Of a DNA stretch of 64,000 bases, positions 51,133 to 57,921 are shown piece after piece (the first letter of the stretch is position 1; every line of letters begins with the position of its first letter). The notes beneath the pieces were generated by a model that saw only the letters and a program-made list of their open reading frames with translations, ran no database searches and had not been told where the DNA came from. Position numbers and translations under genes: made by a program. Source of the stretch: Halobacterium rubrum. GTDB lineage: Archaea > Halobacteriota > Halobacteria > Halobacteriales > Halobacteriaceae. Location: NCBI RefSeq assembly GCF_021729015.1, contig NZ_JAJQQZ010000001.1, positions 1,178,001 through 1,242,000 of the forward strand. The letters run 5' to 3'.

Positions 51133-52455
51133 ATGAGCGCAATCCCCGGCGGCCTCGCGACGGACCAGCAGCCCCCGATGACGCTGCCGCTCAGGCACTT
51201 CCTCGTCGCGCTCGCCTTCCTGCTCGCTGGCGGCGCGCTCGGGCTCGCCGACGCGCTCGGCGCGACGGGGGGACTGGCGGGGCTCGCCCACGTCCACCTG
51301 CTGCTCGTCGGCTGGGTCTGTGTCACCATCATGGGCGCGATGACCCAGTTCGTGCCCGTGTGGTCGAACGTCGACCTCTACTCGCGGCGGCTCGCCAGCG
51401 CCGCGCTCGTGCTCGTCGCCGTCGGCGTCGCCGGCCTCGGCTGGGCGTTCTGGACCGCCAGTGGCCACTGGATCCACGGCTTCGGCGGGTTCGTCGTGCT
51501 CGGCGTCTACGGCTTCGTCTACAACCTCGGTCGCACGCTCGCACGCGTGGACGACCTCGACCACACGGAGGCCCACTTCGCGTTCGCGCTGGCGGCGTTC
51601 GCGGTCGTCGTGACCCTCGGGTTCGTGCTCGCGATGAACCTCTCGATGGGCGTGCTCCCCGTCGCTGGCGTCACGCACGCCCACCTGGTCGGCGCGCACG
51701 CGACGCTGGCCGTCTTCGGCGTCGTGCTCGGCACCATCCTCGGCGCGCTCTACCAGCTCGCCACGATGTTCACGCAGACCGAACTCCACGGCGTCGACCA
51801 CGCCCTCCGGCGCGTCGAGTACGGCTACCCCGTCGGCGTCGTCGTGCTCGCTTTCGGGCGGCTCGTCGGCTCCCGGCCGGTCGCCGTCGTCGGCGCCGTC
51901 CTCCTCACTGCGGGGACGCTGGCGTTCGCCGGCATCCTCGCCCGCAAGCTCTACGAGACGAAAGTCGAACGCACGCCGATGCTCACGCGGTACGCCGTCG
52001 CCGCCGTCGCGCTCGCGGTCTGGAGCCCGCTCGCGCTCGCCGCGTGGGTCGAACAGCCGCTGGCCCGCGAGACGCTGTTCGGTGTCGGCGCCGCCACGCA
52101 CCTCCTGTTCGTGGGCGTCGTCGGCTTCGTCGTGCTGGGCTCCGTCTACCACGTCGTCCCGTTCATCGTCTGGGACCACCGCTACAGCGACCGCCTCGGC
52201 TTCGAGCCCGTGCCGATGATCGACGACCTCTACAGCGACCGGCTGGCGGCCGTCGACGGCACGCTGGTCACGGCCGGGACGCTGGCGTTCGTCGCCTCGC
52301 AGGCGGAACTGCTGCCCGACGTGGCTGCCCCGGTCGGTGGCGGACTGCTCGTGGTCGGGCTGCTGGCGTTCGCCGCGAACGTCGCGTACGTCGTCTGGAA
52401 GCACGGCGACGTGTTGCCGTCGCGGCTCCGGCCGGCGGCCGAGCGCGCGGACTGA
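51133..52455 (+). CDS. Heme-copper-oxidase subunit I-like / NnrS-like membrane protein
   Basis: A 440-residue protein with about 12 transmembrane helices. Membrane histidines recur in patterns that could bind heme: HVHLLLVGWVCVTIMGAMTQ, WIHGFGGFVVLG, THAHLVGAHATLAVFGVVL, ATHLLFVGVVGFVVLGSVYH. It is shorter than the single-subunit NO reductases and lacks a recognisable HPEVY motif. Similar proteins are sometimes annotated as cytochrome oxidase subunit I or NnrS and occur with nitrogen-oxide genes. An NO-binding or NO-related heme protein is inferred. Palindrome 38 bases upstream. Confidence 0.8.
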   Translation: MSAIPGGLATDQQPPMTLPLRHFLVALAFLLAGGALGLADALGATGGLAGLAHVHLLLVGWVCVTIMGAMTQFVPVWSNVDLYSRRLASAALVLVAVGVAGLGWAFWTASGHWIHGFGGFVVLGVYGFVYNLGRTLARVDDLDHTEAHFAFALAAFAVVVTLGFVLAMNLSMGVLPVAGVTHAHLVGAHATLAVFGVVLGTILGALYQLATMFTQTELHGVDHALRRVEYGYPVGVVVLAFGRLVGSRPVAVVGAVLLTAGTLAFAGILARKLYETKVERTPMLTRYAVAAVALAVWSPLALAAWVEQPLARETLFGVGAATHLLFVGVVGFVVLGSVYHVVPFIVWDHRYSDRLGFEPVPMIDDLYSDRLAAVDGTLVTAGTLAFVASQAELLPDVAAPVGGGLLVVGLLAFAANVAYVVWKHGDVLPSRLRPAAERAD

Positions 52456-52488
52456 CCCGAGAAGAGACCGGTTGAGTCGTGGCCCGAG

Positions 52489-52797
52489 CTATGCTGTGAC
52501 CTGCACGCGCGTGACGTGGCCGCCACAGCCACACTGCTCGACGTACTCCCAGTCGACGCTGTCGCCGAACTCGGCGTCGAGCGCGTCGAAGAGGTAGCCG
52601 TCGGGGTGGCCGTGGTCGCCGTGCGTGACGAGGTTCACGTGGTGGCCGGCGGCCGTCTTCTCGACGGCGTCGACGGCGTGCGCGAGCACGAGACTGCGGT
52701 CGTCGCCGTGCTCGGGCTGCTCGAGGTTCGCCGACCAGGAGTTCTCGTGGACGTGGTCGGTGACGGGCTCGACGTCGTCGTGGGAGACTGAAGTCAT
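52489..52797 (-). CDS. CGCGG-motif small protein, candidate radical-SAM-modified peptide
   Basis: A 102-residue protein ending EYVEQCGCGGHVTRVQVTA, with CGCGG at residues 89-93. Its N terminus is acidic and His-rich (HDDVEPVTDHVHENSW) and a central part (LVLAHAVDAVEKTAAGHHVNLVTHG) looks globular. It matches my recollection of an NCBI family named CGCGG rSAM-modified RiPP protein. Two radical SAM/SPASM genes lie 2.4 and 4 kb away. A CGAA-N4-TTCG site is 38 bases before its ATG on the minus strand, so it belongs to the nitrite regulon. The CGC sequence could instead be a metal site. Confidence 0.78.
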   Translation of the reverse strand: MTSVSHDDVEPVTDHVHENSWSANLEQPEHGDDRSLVLAHAVDAVEKTAAGHHVNLVTHGDHGHPDGYLFDALDAEFGDSVDWEYVEQCGCGGHVTRVQVTA

Positions 52798-52835
52798 GTC
52801 TGGCTAGAGGCCGCTGCGACGGGTAGGGAGAACTC

Positions 52836-52847
52836 CGAACATATTCG
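52836..52847 (-). promoter_or_regulatory. CGAA-N4-TTCG palindrome before the CGCGG gene
   Basis: CGAACATATTCG on the plus strand (CGAATATGTTCG read with the gene), 38 bases upstream of the start at 52797. The spacing equals that at three other promoters of the set. Confidence 0.7.
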
Positions 52848-52869
52848 CGCACCCTCCACCGAACCCTCG

Positions 52870-52896
52870 TTTAAGTAAGGTAGCCGAATACGTTCG
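52870..52896 (+). promoter_or_regulatory. TTTAAG box and CGAA-N4-TTCG palindrome upstream of nirK
   Basis: TTTAAG (52870-52875) is followed by CGAATACGTTCG (52885-52896). The nirK ATG is at 52996, 99 bases beyond, so this gene has a leader, with GGAGAGG (52982-52988) as a possible ribosome-binding site. If the activator spacing is as elsewhere, transcription starts near 52935. Confidence 0.55.
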
Positions 52897-52995
52897 TACA
52901 CGACCTCAGACGCCGAGAACGGTCCTCGAATTGCTGGAACAACGTACCCGGTTCAAGTGTGTAGGCCCGATACACCCAGATGGAGAGGACCCACA

Positions 52996-54084
52996 ATGTT
53001 CGATACTACCCGACGAAAGATGCTGCAGGCGCTCGGAGTCGGCGGCGCGACGGCGACCATCGCCGGCTGTGCGGAAGCACCGACCGACGACACGGTCGAG
53101 ACCGAAGCCCAGACGATGACCGAACAGATGCAGAACTCTACACCGAACGAGGTCGACGTCGACACTGTCGCCGCCGACCCGACGGACGTCCCGGACCCCA
53201 TCGACCGGGACGAGCCGAAGACCCACGACATCACGCTGGAGACCAAGGAGGTCACCGCCGAGATCGAACCCGGCGTCACGTTCGACTACATGACCTTCGA
53301 CGGCCAGGTCCCGGGGCCGATGATTCGGGTCCGTGAGGGCGACACGCTCAACCTCACGCTCGAGAACCCCGAGGGCAACCAGATGCCGCACAACGTGGAC
53401 TTCCACGCCGTCTACGGCACTGGCGGGGCAGCCGAGGCGACCACAGTCAACCCCGGCGAGAGCGCCAGCGTCTCCGCCCGCCTCGAGTATCCCGGCGCGT
53501 TCATCTACCACTGCGCCGTCCCGAACCTCGACATGCACATCTCCGCGGGCATGTACGGGATGATTCTCGTCGAGCCGAAAGACGGGCTCCCCGAGGTCGA
53601 CCACGAGTTCTACTTCGGCCAGAACGAGATCTACACCGACAAGTCGACCGGAAAGGAGGGCCACCACGCGTTCAACATGGACGCGATGGCCGACGAGAAC
53701 CCGACGTACGTCACCCTGAACGGCGAGAAGTACGCGTACGCCGCCGCCAACAAGGGCCCGCTCGAGGTCCAGAAGGGCGACAGCGTCCGCGTCTACATGG
53801 TGACCGGCGGACCGAACGTCACCTCGAACTTCCACCCCATCGGGAACGTCTGGACGGAGGCGTGGCCGAACGGCGCCATCGCGTCCGAGCCGGACAAGAA
53901 CGCCCAGACGATGAAGGTCGCGCCCGGCAGCTGTTTCGTCGGGACGATGGAGACGCCGGTCCCCGAGCGCATCAAGCTCGTGGACCACGCGCTCAGCCGG
54001 GTCGCCCGGAAGGGACTGCTCGCCGAGGTCGACGTGCTCGGCGAGGAGGAGCCCGAAATCTTCGACCCCGACCCGAACGAGTGA
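52996..54084 (+). CDS. nirK: Copper-containing nitrite reductase NirK
   Basis: A 362-residue two-domain cupredoxin. It begins with a Tat signal and lipobox (TRRKMLQALGVGGATATIAGC), so it is a lipid-anchored exported protein. Type 1 copper ligands are His in MPHNVDFHAV, Cys and His in IYHCAVPNLDMHISAGMYGM, and Met in the same block; the type 2 site uses further His including TSNFHPIG near the C terminus. It reduces nitrite to NO outside the membrane. Start ATG 52996 gives a compact Tat signal. No nar, nor or nos genes are in the window. Confidence 0.96.
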   Translation: MFDTTRRKMLQALGVGGATATIAGCAEAPTDDTVETEAQTMTEQMQNSTPNEVDVDTVAADPTDVPDPIDRDEPKTHDITLETKEVTAEIEPGVTFDYMTFDGQVPGPMIRVREGDTLNLTLENPEGNQMPHNVDFHAVYGTGGAAEATTVNPGESASVSARLEYPGAFIYHCAVPNLDMHISAGMYGMILVEPKDGLPEVDHEFYFGQNEIYTDKSTGKEGHHAFNMDAMADENPTYVTLNGEKYAYAAANKGPLEVQKGDSVRVYMVTGGPNVTSNFHPIGNVWTEAWPNGAIASEPDKNAQTMKVAPGSCFVGTMETPVPERIKLVDHALSRVARKGLLAEVDVLGEEEPEIFDPDPNE

Positions 54085-54183
54085 CGGCCGTCGCGCCAGC
54101 GACGACCGTTCCCGCCACTCTCGCCGTCGCGTCTGCCACTCCCGCCACCGCCGCGACCTGTTGACCCCGCCGCCGCAGTCATC

Positions 54184-54195
54184 GCGAACATCTTC
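54184..54195 (+). promoter_or_regulatory. CGAA-N4-TTCG palindrome before the MIP18-like gene
   Basis: CGAACATCTTCG, followed by GGGGCC, 39 bases before ATG 54235, in the 150-base gap after nirK. Confidence 0.65.
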
Positions 54196-54234
54196 GGGGC
54201 CACGTCCTCCCGGCTGGCTGTCCAACTGTCATCC

Positions 54235-54804
54235 ATGTTCGGAGCCAGTTCGGAGGACGCACTCGCACCCGCCGGCGAGTTCGACCCGAGCGTCGAACCC
54301 ACGCCCGGCGACTTCCTCGACGACCACGACGTACTGGACGGTGACGACCACGTCGCGTTCCACGAGACCACCCGCGAGCTCTTCGAGGAGCGCGGCGTCT
54401 ACGACATGACGTTCGGCTACAACCTCGCGGACCTGAACCGCGACACCCGCCACACGGAGGCTGGCTACCGGTACGCCGAAGACGCCGACGACCCGGACGT
54501 GTTGCTCGCTGAGTTCACGCCGACGACGCCGTTCTGCCCACAGAGCGAGACGCTGACCGTCGGGTCGTTCCGGGCGTGGAACGCGCTCGCCGACCGCCAC
54601 GGCTACGACCTCGTCCGGGTCCGTGTGGCGCCGATGCACCAGCGCAGCGGCGACATCAACGACGCGCTCGCCGACCTCGAAGCTGAGTTCCGGGAGACCG
54701 GCGAGCTCCCTGAACCCGACCAGGGTGGCCACGGCGGGTCGACGCCGCCGACCACCACCCGCGACGGCGCCGACAGTTCGCAGTCGACGGACGCTCCGTT
54801 CTGA
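54235..54804 (+). CDS. MIP18/DUF59-like or related protein of unknown function
   Basis: A 189-residue acidic protein. The core VLLAEFTPTTPFCPQSETLTVGSFRAWN with a single Cys resembles the DUF59/MIP18 and PaaD folds used in Fe-S cluster assembly (TPTTPFCP is close to their conserved CP loop), followed by RVRVAPMHQRSGDINDALAD. A low-complexity Gly/Thr/Ser tail of about 30 residues follows. The identification is tentative. It carries an upstream CGAA-N4-TTCG site, so it belongs to the nirK regulon; Fe-S delivery to the radical SAM enzymes is a possible role. Confidence 0.7.
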   Translation: MFGASSEDALAPAGEFDPSVEPTPGDFLDDHDVLDGDDHVAFHETTRELFEERGVYDMTFGYNLADLNRDTRHTEAGYRYAEDADDPDVLLAEFTPTTPFCPQSETLTVGSFRAWNALADRHGYDLVRVRVAPMHQRSGDINDALADLEAEFRETGELPEPDQGGHGGSTPPTTTRDGADSSQSTDAPF

Positions 54805-54806
54805 CC

Positions 54807-54818
54807 CGAACCACTTCG
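54807..54818 (+). promoter_or_regulatory. CGAA-N4-TTCG palindrome before the third DUF2249 gene
   Basis: CGAACCACTTCG continuing as GGAGAACCG, just past the stop at 54804 and 32 bases before ATG 54851. Confidence 0.65.
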
Positions 54819-54850
54819 GGAGAACCGACTCTACCGCCGCACCCATACCA

Positions 54851-55081
54851 ATGCACATGCACGACGACGACCCGGACGCGCGCCTCGACGTCCGCGATGT
54901 CGACGGCGAACCCTTCAGCGACATCGTCGCCGCCATCGAGGACCTCGGGGACAGAGAGACCCTGCTGTTGGTGAACAGCTTCGAGCCCGAGCCCCTCTAC
55001 AGCGTGCTCACCGACCGGGGGTTCGACTACGAGACAGAGCAGGCCGGCGACGAGTGGCGCGTCTACATCACGCCGAACTGA
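54851..55081 (+). CDS. DUF2249 domain protein (third copy)
   Basis: A 76-residue DUF2249 protein: RLDVRDVDGEPFSDIVAAIE, then LLLVNSFEPEPLYSVLTDRGF, and EWRVYITPN at the end. Shortest of the three copies and most like the first (49507). ATG 54851 or 54857 could be used. It follows the MIP18-like gene by 46 bp and has its own palindrome. Confidence 0.9.
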   Translation: MHMHDDDPDARLDVRDVDGEPFSDIVAAIEDLGDRETLLLVNSFEPEPLYSVLTDRGFDYETEQAGDEWRVYITPN

Positions 55082-55219
55082 CCGTCCGCGAGGAGAGCTG
55101 CGTTCTCCGCGCCAGCTCCCGCTTTCACTTTCTCCCACTTCCACTCCCGCCCACTGCCACACGACTTCGTCGTTGGGCTGTGGCGCCGTTGCGGGACCGA
55201 ACCGGAGCCGCCTGCTCGG

Positions 55220-56440
55220 TCAGTCGGCCGAGGCGTCGCCGACCGCGTTGTCTGCGGCTGCCTCGGGCTCGCGTTCGTCCTCGTTGAGGTAGCACTTCGG
55301 GTCGGGGTCGAAGGGGCCGCCCGCGGACAGCGCGCGCAGCCGCGAGCCGCCCCGGCAGATGGACTGGTACTGGCAGGACGCACACCGCCCGGTGAGGCGG
55401 TCGTCGCGTTCCCGGAGCCCCCGCAGCAGGGGGTTGGTGTCGTCGGTCCAGATGTCGCTGAACGGCCGGTCGCGGACGTTCCCGAGGCTGTACCCCTGCC
55501 AGAACTGCGTCATGTGGACGTTGCCCTGGTAGTCGACGTCGGCGATGCGCTCCCCGGTCGGGTCGCCGCCGTTCGCCTCGAGGTAGCGGTAGATGCGGTC
55601 GGCCTGCTCGTCGCCGAGCTCCTCGCGAGCGTACTCCACGAGGAAGCCGGCGTCGGCGTAGTTGCCCACCAGCAGCGTCTCGATCTCCTCGCCCTGCTTG
55701 TGGTACTCCCGCGTGAGGTCACAGACCATTTCGACAGCCTCCCGGGTGTCGGCCGGCGACAGGTCCAGGTTCGAGATGTCCGCGCCGCGGCCGCCGTAGT
55801 CGAGGTGGTAGAAACAGAACCGGTCCAGGCCCACGTCGTGCAAGAGGTCGACGACCTCCGGCAGGTCGGGCGCGTTGGCCTCGGTGATGGTGTAGCGCAG
55901 CCCGGTCTTCAGGCCGGCGTCGAGGCTGTTCTCGATGCCGCGGACGGCCGCGTCGAACGCGCCCTCCTCGCCGCGGAACTCGTCGTTGCGCTCGGGCAGG
56001 CCGTCGACGGAGATGCCGGCGTACTTCAGGCCCGCCTCCTTCATCGATTCGGCGCGCTCCTCGGTGATGAGGGTGCCGTTGGTCGAGAGCACCGGCCGGA
56101 TGCCGGCGTCGTCGGCGTACGCGATGAGCTCCTCGAGGTCGTCCCGGACCATGGGCTCACCGCCGGAGAACAGGACGACCGGTATCCCGAACTCCGCGAG
56201 GTCGTCCAGCAGTGCCTTCCCCTCATCCGTGGAGAGTTCGCCGGGCGCCGTCTCGGTGTCGGCGGCGGCGTAACAGTGCGAGCAGTAGAGGTTGCACTGC
56301 TTCGTGAGGTTCCAGACGACGACCGGGCGCTGCTGTTTGTCGTCCGTGATCTGGTTTTCGGAGGACTCGTCGGCGGCGTCGTACCGCAGGCCGTCGCTCT
56401 CCGCGTCGAGGTCACACAGCAGCTTGCTGACGGAGATCAC
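55220..56440 (-). CDS. Radical SAM/SPASM enzyme, AhbC/NirJ-like
   Basis: A 406-residue radical SAM enzyme: the SAM cluster CNLYCSHC with Cys49, 53 and 56, the glycine motif LFSGGEP, and a C-terminal SPASM domain with auxiliary-cluster cysteines in RCASCQYQSICRGGSR and later PDPKC. The opening MISVSKLLC is typical of AhbC/NirJ proteins, which convert didecarboxysiroheme to coproheme in the siroheme-dependent heme pathway; peptide modification is the alternative. Its GTG start overlaps the stop of the small partner gene (GTGA), an arrangement usual for an rSAM and its peptide. Confidence 0.88.
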   Translation of the reverse strand: MISVSKLLCDLDAESDGLRYDAADESSENQITDDKQQRPVVVWNLTKQCNLYCSHCYAAADTETAPGELSTDEGKALLDDLAEFGIPVVLFSGGEPMVRDDLEELIAYADDAGIRPVLSTNGTLITEERAESMKEAGLKYAGISVDGLPERNDEFRGEEGAFDAAVRGIENSLDAGLKTGLRYTITEANAPDLPEVVDLLHDVGLDRFCFYHLDYGGRGADISNLDLSPADTREAVEMVCDLTREYHKQGEEIETLLVGNYADAGFLVEYAREELGDEQADRIYRYLEANGGDPTGERIADVDYQGNVHMTQFWQGYSLGNVRDRPFSDIWTDDTNPLLRGLRERDDRLTGRCASCQYQSICRGGSRLRALSAGGPFDPDPKCYLNEDEREPEAAADNAVGDASAD

Positions 56441-56688
56441 GCAGACCGCCCCCCGTCGACGCCGGTCGCGGTGTACCGCCGGGTCTCGTCGGCCGGACAC
56501 ACCCAGAGCGCCTCGGCGACCCAGTCGAACAGCGACGACGCGTGCTCGTGTGCGCTGTCCGCGTCGCCCGCGGTCACGCTCCCCACGTGCTTGAGGGGGC
56601 CATCGGCGTCCTCGCGGACGAACACCTCCCACTCGCGGCCGGTGGCGCTCCGCGGCTCGTCGGTCACCCGCGTTCGTTCCGCTGTCAT
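56437..56688 (-). CDS. Small rSAM-partnered protein (candidate RiPP precursor, Htur_1727-like)
   Basis: An 83-residue protein: EWEVFVREDADGPLKHVGSVTAGDADSAHEHASSLF, then VAEALWVCPADETRRYTATGV. This looks like the haloarchaeal family named (from memory) Htur_1727 family rSAM-partnered candidate RiPP, which itself resembles the PaaB fold. One cysteine is in the C-terminal part. It ends inside the start codon of the AhbC-like radical SAM gene (GTGA), so both are made together; the partner could be the modified peptide or a structural subunit of the enzyme. ATG 56688 is used. Confidence 0.8.
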   Translation of the reverse strand: MTAERTRVTDEPRSATGREWEVFVREDADGPLKHVGSVTAGDADSAHEHASSLFDWVAEALWVCPADETRRYTATGVDGGRSA

Positions 56689-56838
56689 ACCACGGCCTAG
56701 CCACGCTCCCCAAATGGGGCTCGCGTCAGTTCCCGGCGTCTGGGAACACACCCGCCGATACAAGCCTCAGCGAGCGATAACTCGACTCGGGGCGACGGTA
56801 ACGCGCGTGAGTCGCTGGCTGTCGTCCCCGACTCAAGC
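56689..56838. promoter_or_regulatory. Divergent promoter region between the two radical SAM units
   Basis: A 150-base region with GTTCCC (56729-56734) and GGGAAC (56742-56747), a perfect 6-bp inverted repeat with 7-base spacer, and a smaller CCCCAAATGGGG hairpin (56709-56719 region). The first repeat has the same GTTCC-N9-GGAAC geometry as one before the multicopper oxidase (58124-58142). Confidence 0.6.
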
Positions 56839-57921
56839 ATGACGCCAGTAGATACGAGCGAGCGACCGTTCGTGCTCATCTGGGAAGTGACGCAGGCCTG
56901 CGAACTCGCCTGCGAGCACTGCCGGGCCGACGCACAGCCCCGGCGACATCCCGAGGAGCTCACGACCGAGGAGGGGAAACGCCTGCTCGACGACGCAGCC
57001 GACTTCGGCGACGGGCAACTCGTCGTGCTGTCCGGCGGCGACCCGCTGGCGAGGCCGGACACCGTCGAGCTCGTCGAGTACGGCACCGAACAGGGCCTCC
57101 GGATGACGGTGACGCCCAGTGGAACGGAGTCGCTGTCGCGGGAGGCCGTCGAGTCGCTCGCCGACGCTGGCGTCAAACAGCTCGCTGTGAGCATCGACGG
57201 CGGTGGCCCGGCGGCGCACGATTCGTTCCGTGGGGAGTCCGGTAGCTTCGTGGAAACCGTCCGCGCCGCCAGGGCCGCCCGCGAGGCGGGCGTGCCGCTG
57301 CAGGTGAACACGACGGTCTGTGGAGGGACCGTCGACGACCTGCCGGCCGTCCGTGACCTCGTTGCCGACCTCGGGGCGGTGCTGTGGAGCGTGTTCTTCC
57401 TCGTGCCGGTCGGTCGCGGCCGCGCACTCGACGCCATCCCGCCCGAGCGCGCCGAGCGCGTGATGGAGTGGCTCGACGACGTGGCCCGCGAGGAGGACTT
57501 CGGCGTCAAGACGACCGAGGCACCGATGTATCGTCGCGTGCGCGCACAGCAGGCCCAGGAACGGGGTGGGGGTGGCTCCCAGCGCCGCGGCGGCATCACC
57601 GCCGGCGACGGCTTCGCGTTCGTCTCTCACACCGGCGAGGTGTACCCGTCCGGGTTCCTGCCGGAGTCCGCGGGGAACGTCCGCGAGCAGTCGGTCGTGG
57701 ACGTCTACCGGGACAGCGACCTCTTCGAGACGCTCCGACGGAAGGACGAACTCCAGGGGAAGTGTGGCGCCTGCGAGTTCCGGCAGTCGTGTGGCGGCAG
57801 CCGCTCGCGGGCGTACGCCGAGACCGGCGACCCGATGGGCAGCGACCCGCTGTGTTCGTACGTGCCGGAGGGCTACGACGGGCCGCTGCCGGACCGCCAG
57901 CAGGCGGCTACCGACGACTGA
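56839..57921 (+). CDS. Radical SAM/SPASM protein, TIGR04053/AhbD-like
   Basis: A 360-residue radical SAM/SPASM protein: SAM cluster ACELACEHCRADAQPRRHPEEL with Cys21, 25 and 28, VLSGGDPLARPD, the family block VFFLVPVGRGRALDAI around residue 195, and SPASM cysteines in GKCGACEFRQSCGGSRSR and SDPLC. Family knowledge: related AhbD makes heme b from iron-coproporphyrin III; TIGR04053 members are recorded as partners of small haloarchaeal candidate RiPPs. Divergent from the AhbC-like unit. Either heme synthesis for NirK-associated cytochromes or peptide modification is possible. Confidence 0.85.
   Translation: MTPVDTSERPFVLIWEVTQACELACEHCRADAQPRRHPEELTTEEGKRLLDDAADFGDGQLVVLSGGDPLARPDTVELVEYGTEQGLRMTVTPSGTESLSREAVESLADAGVKQLAVSIDGGGPAAHDSFRGESGSFVETVRAARAAREAGVPLQVNTTVCGGTVDDLPAVRDLVADLGAVLWSVFFLVPVGRGRALDAIPPERAERVMEWLDDVAREEDFGVKTTEAPMYRRVRAQQAQERGGGGSQRRGGITAGDGFAFVSHTGEVYPSGFLPESAGNVREQSVVDVYRDSDLFETLRRKDELQGKCGACEFRQSCGGSRSRAYAETGDPMGSDPLCSYVPEGYDGPLPDRQQAATDD

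Noticed and set aside
51133..52455. Nitric oxide reductase NorB
   Set aside because: At 440 residues it is far shorter than haloarchaeal single-subunit enzymes, and the usual metal-ligand motif order could not be found.
54085..54183. An additional small gene between nirK and the MIP18-like gene
   Set aside because: Short frames exist but none has a start codon with promoter or recognisable sequence; the gap holds only the palindrome.
55220..57921. Heme d1 biosynthesis for a cytochrome cd1 nitrite reductase
   Set aside because: The nitrite reductase present is copper NirK, and no nirS or other d1 genes are visible. The radical SAM genes fit heme b or peptide modification better.
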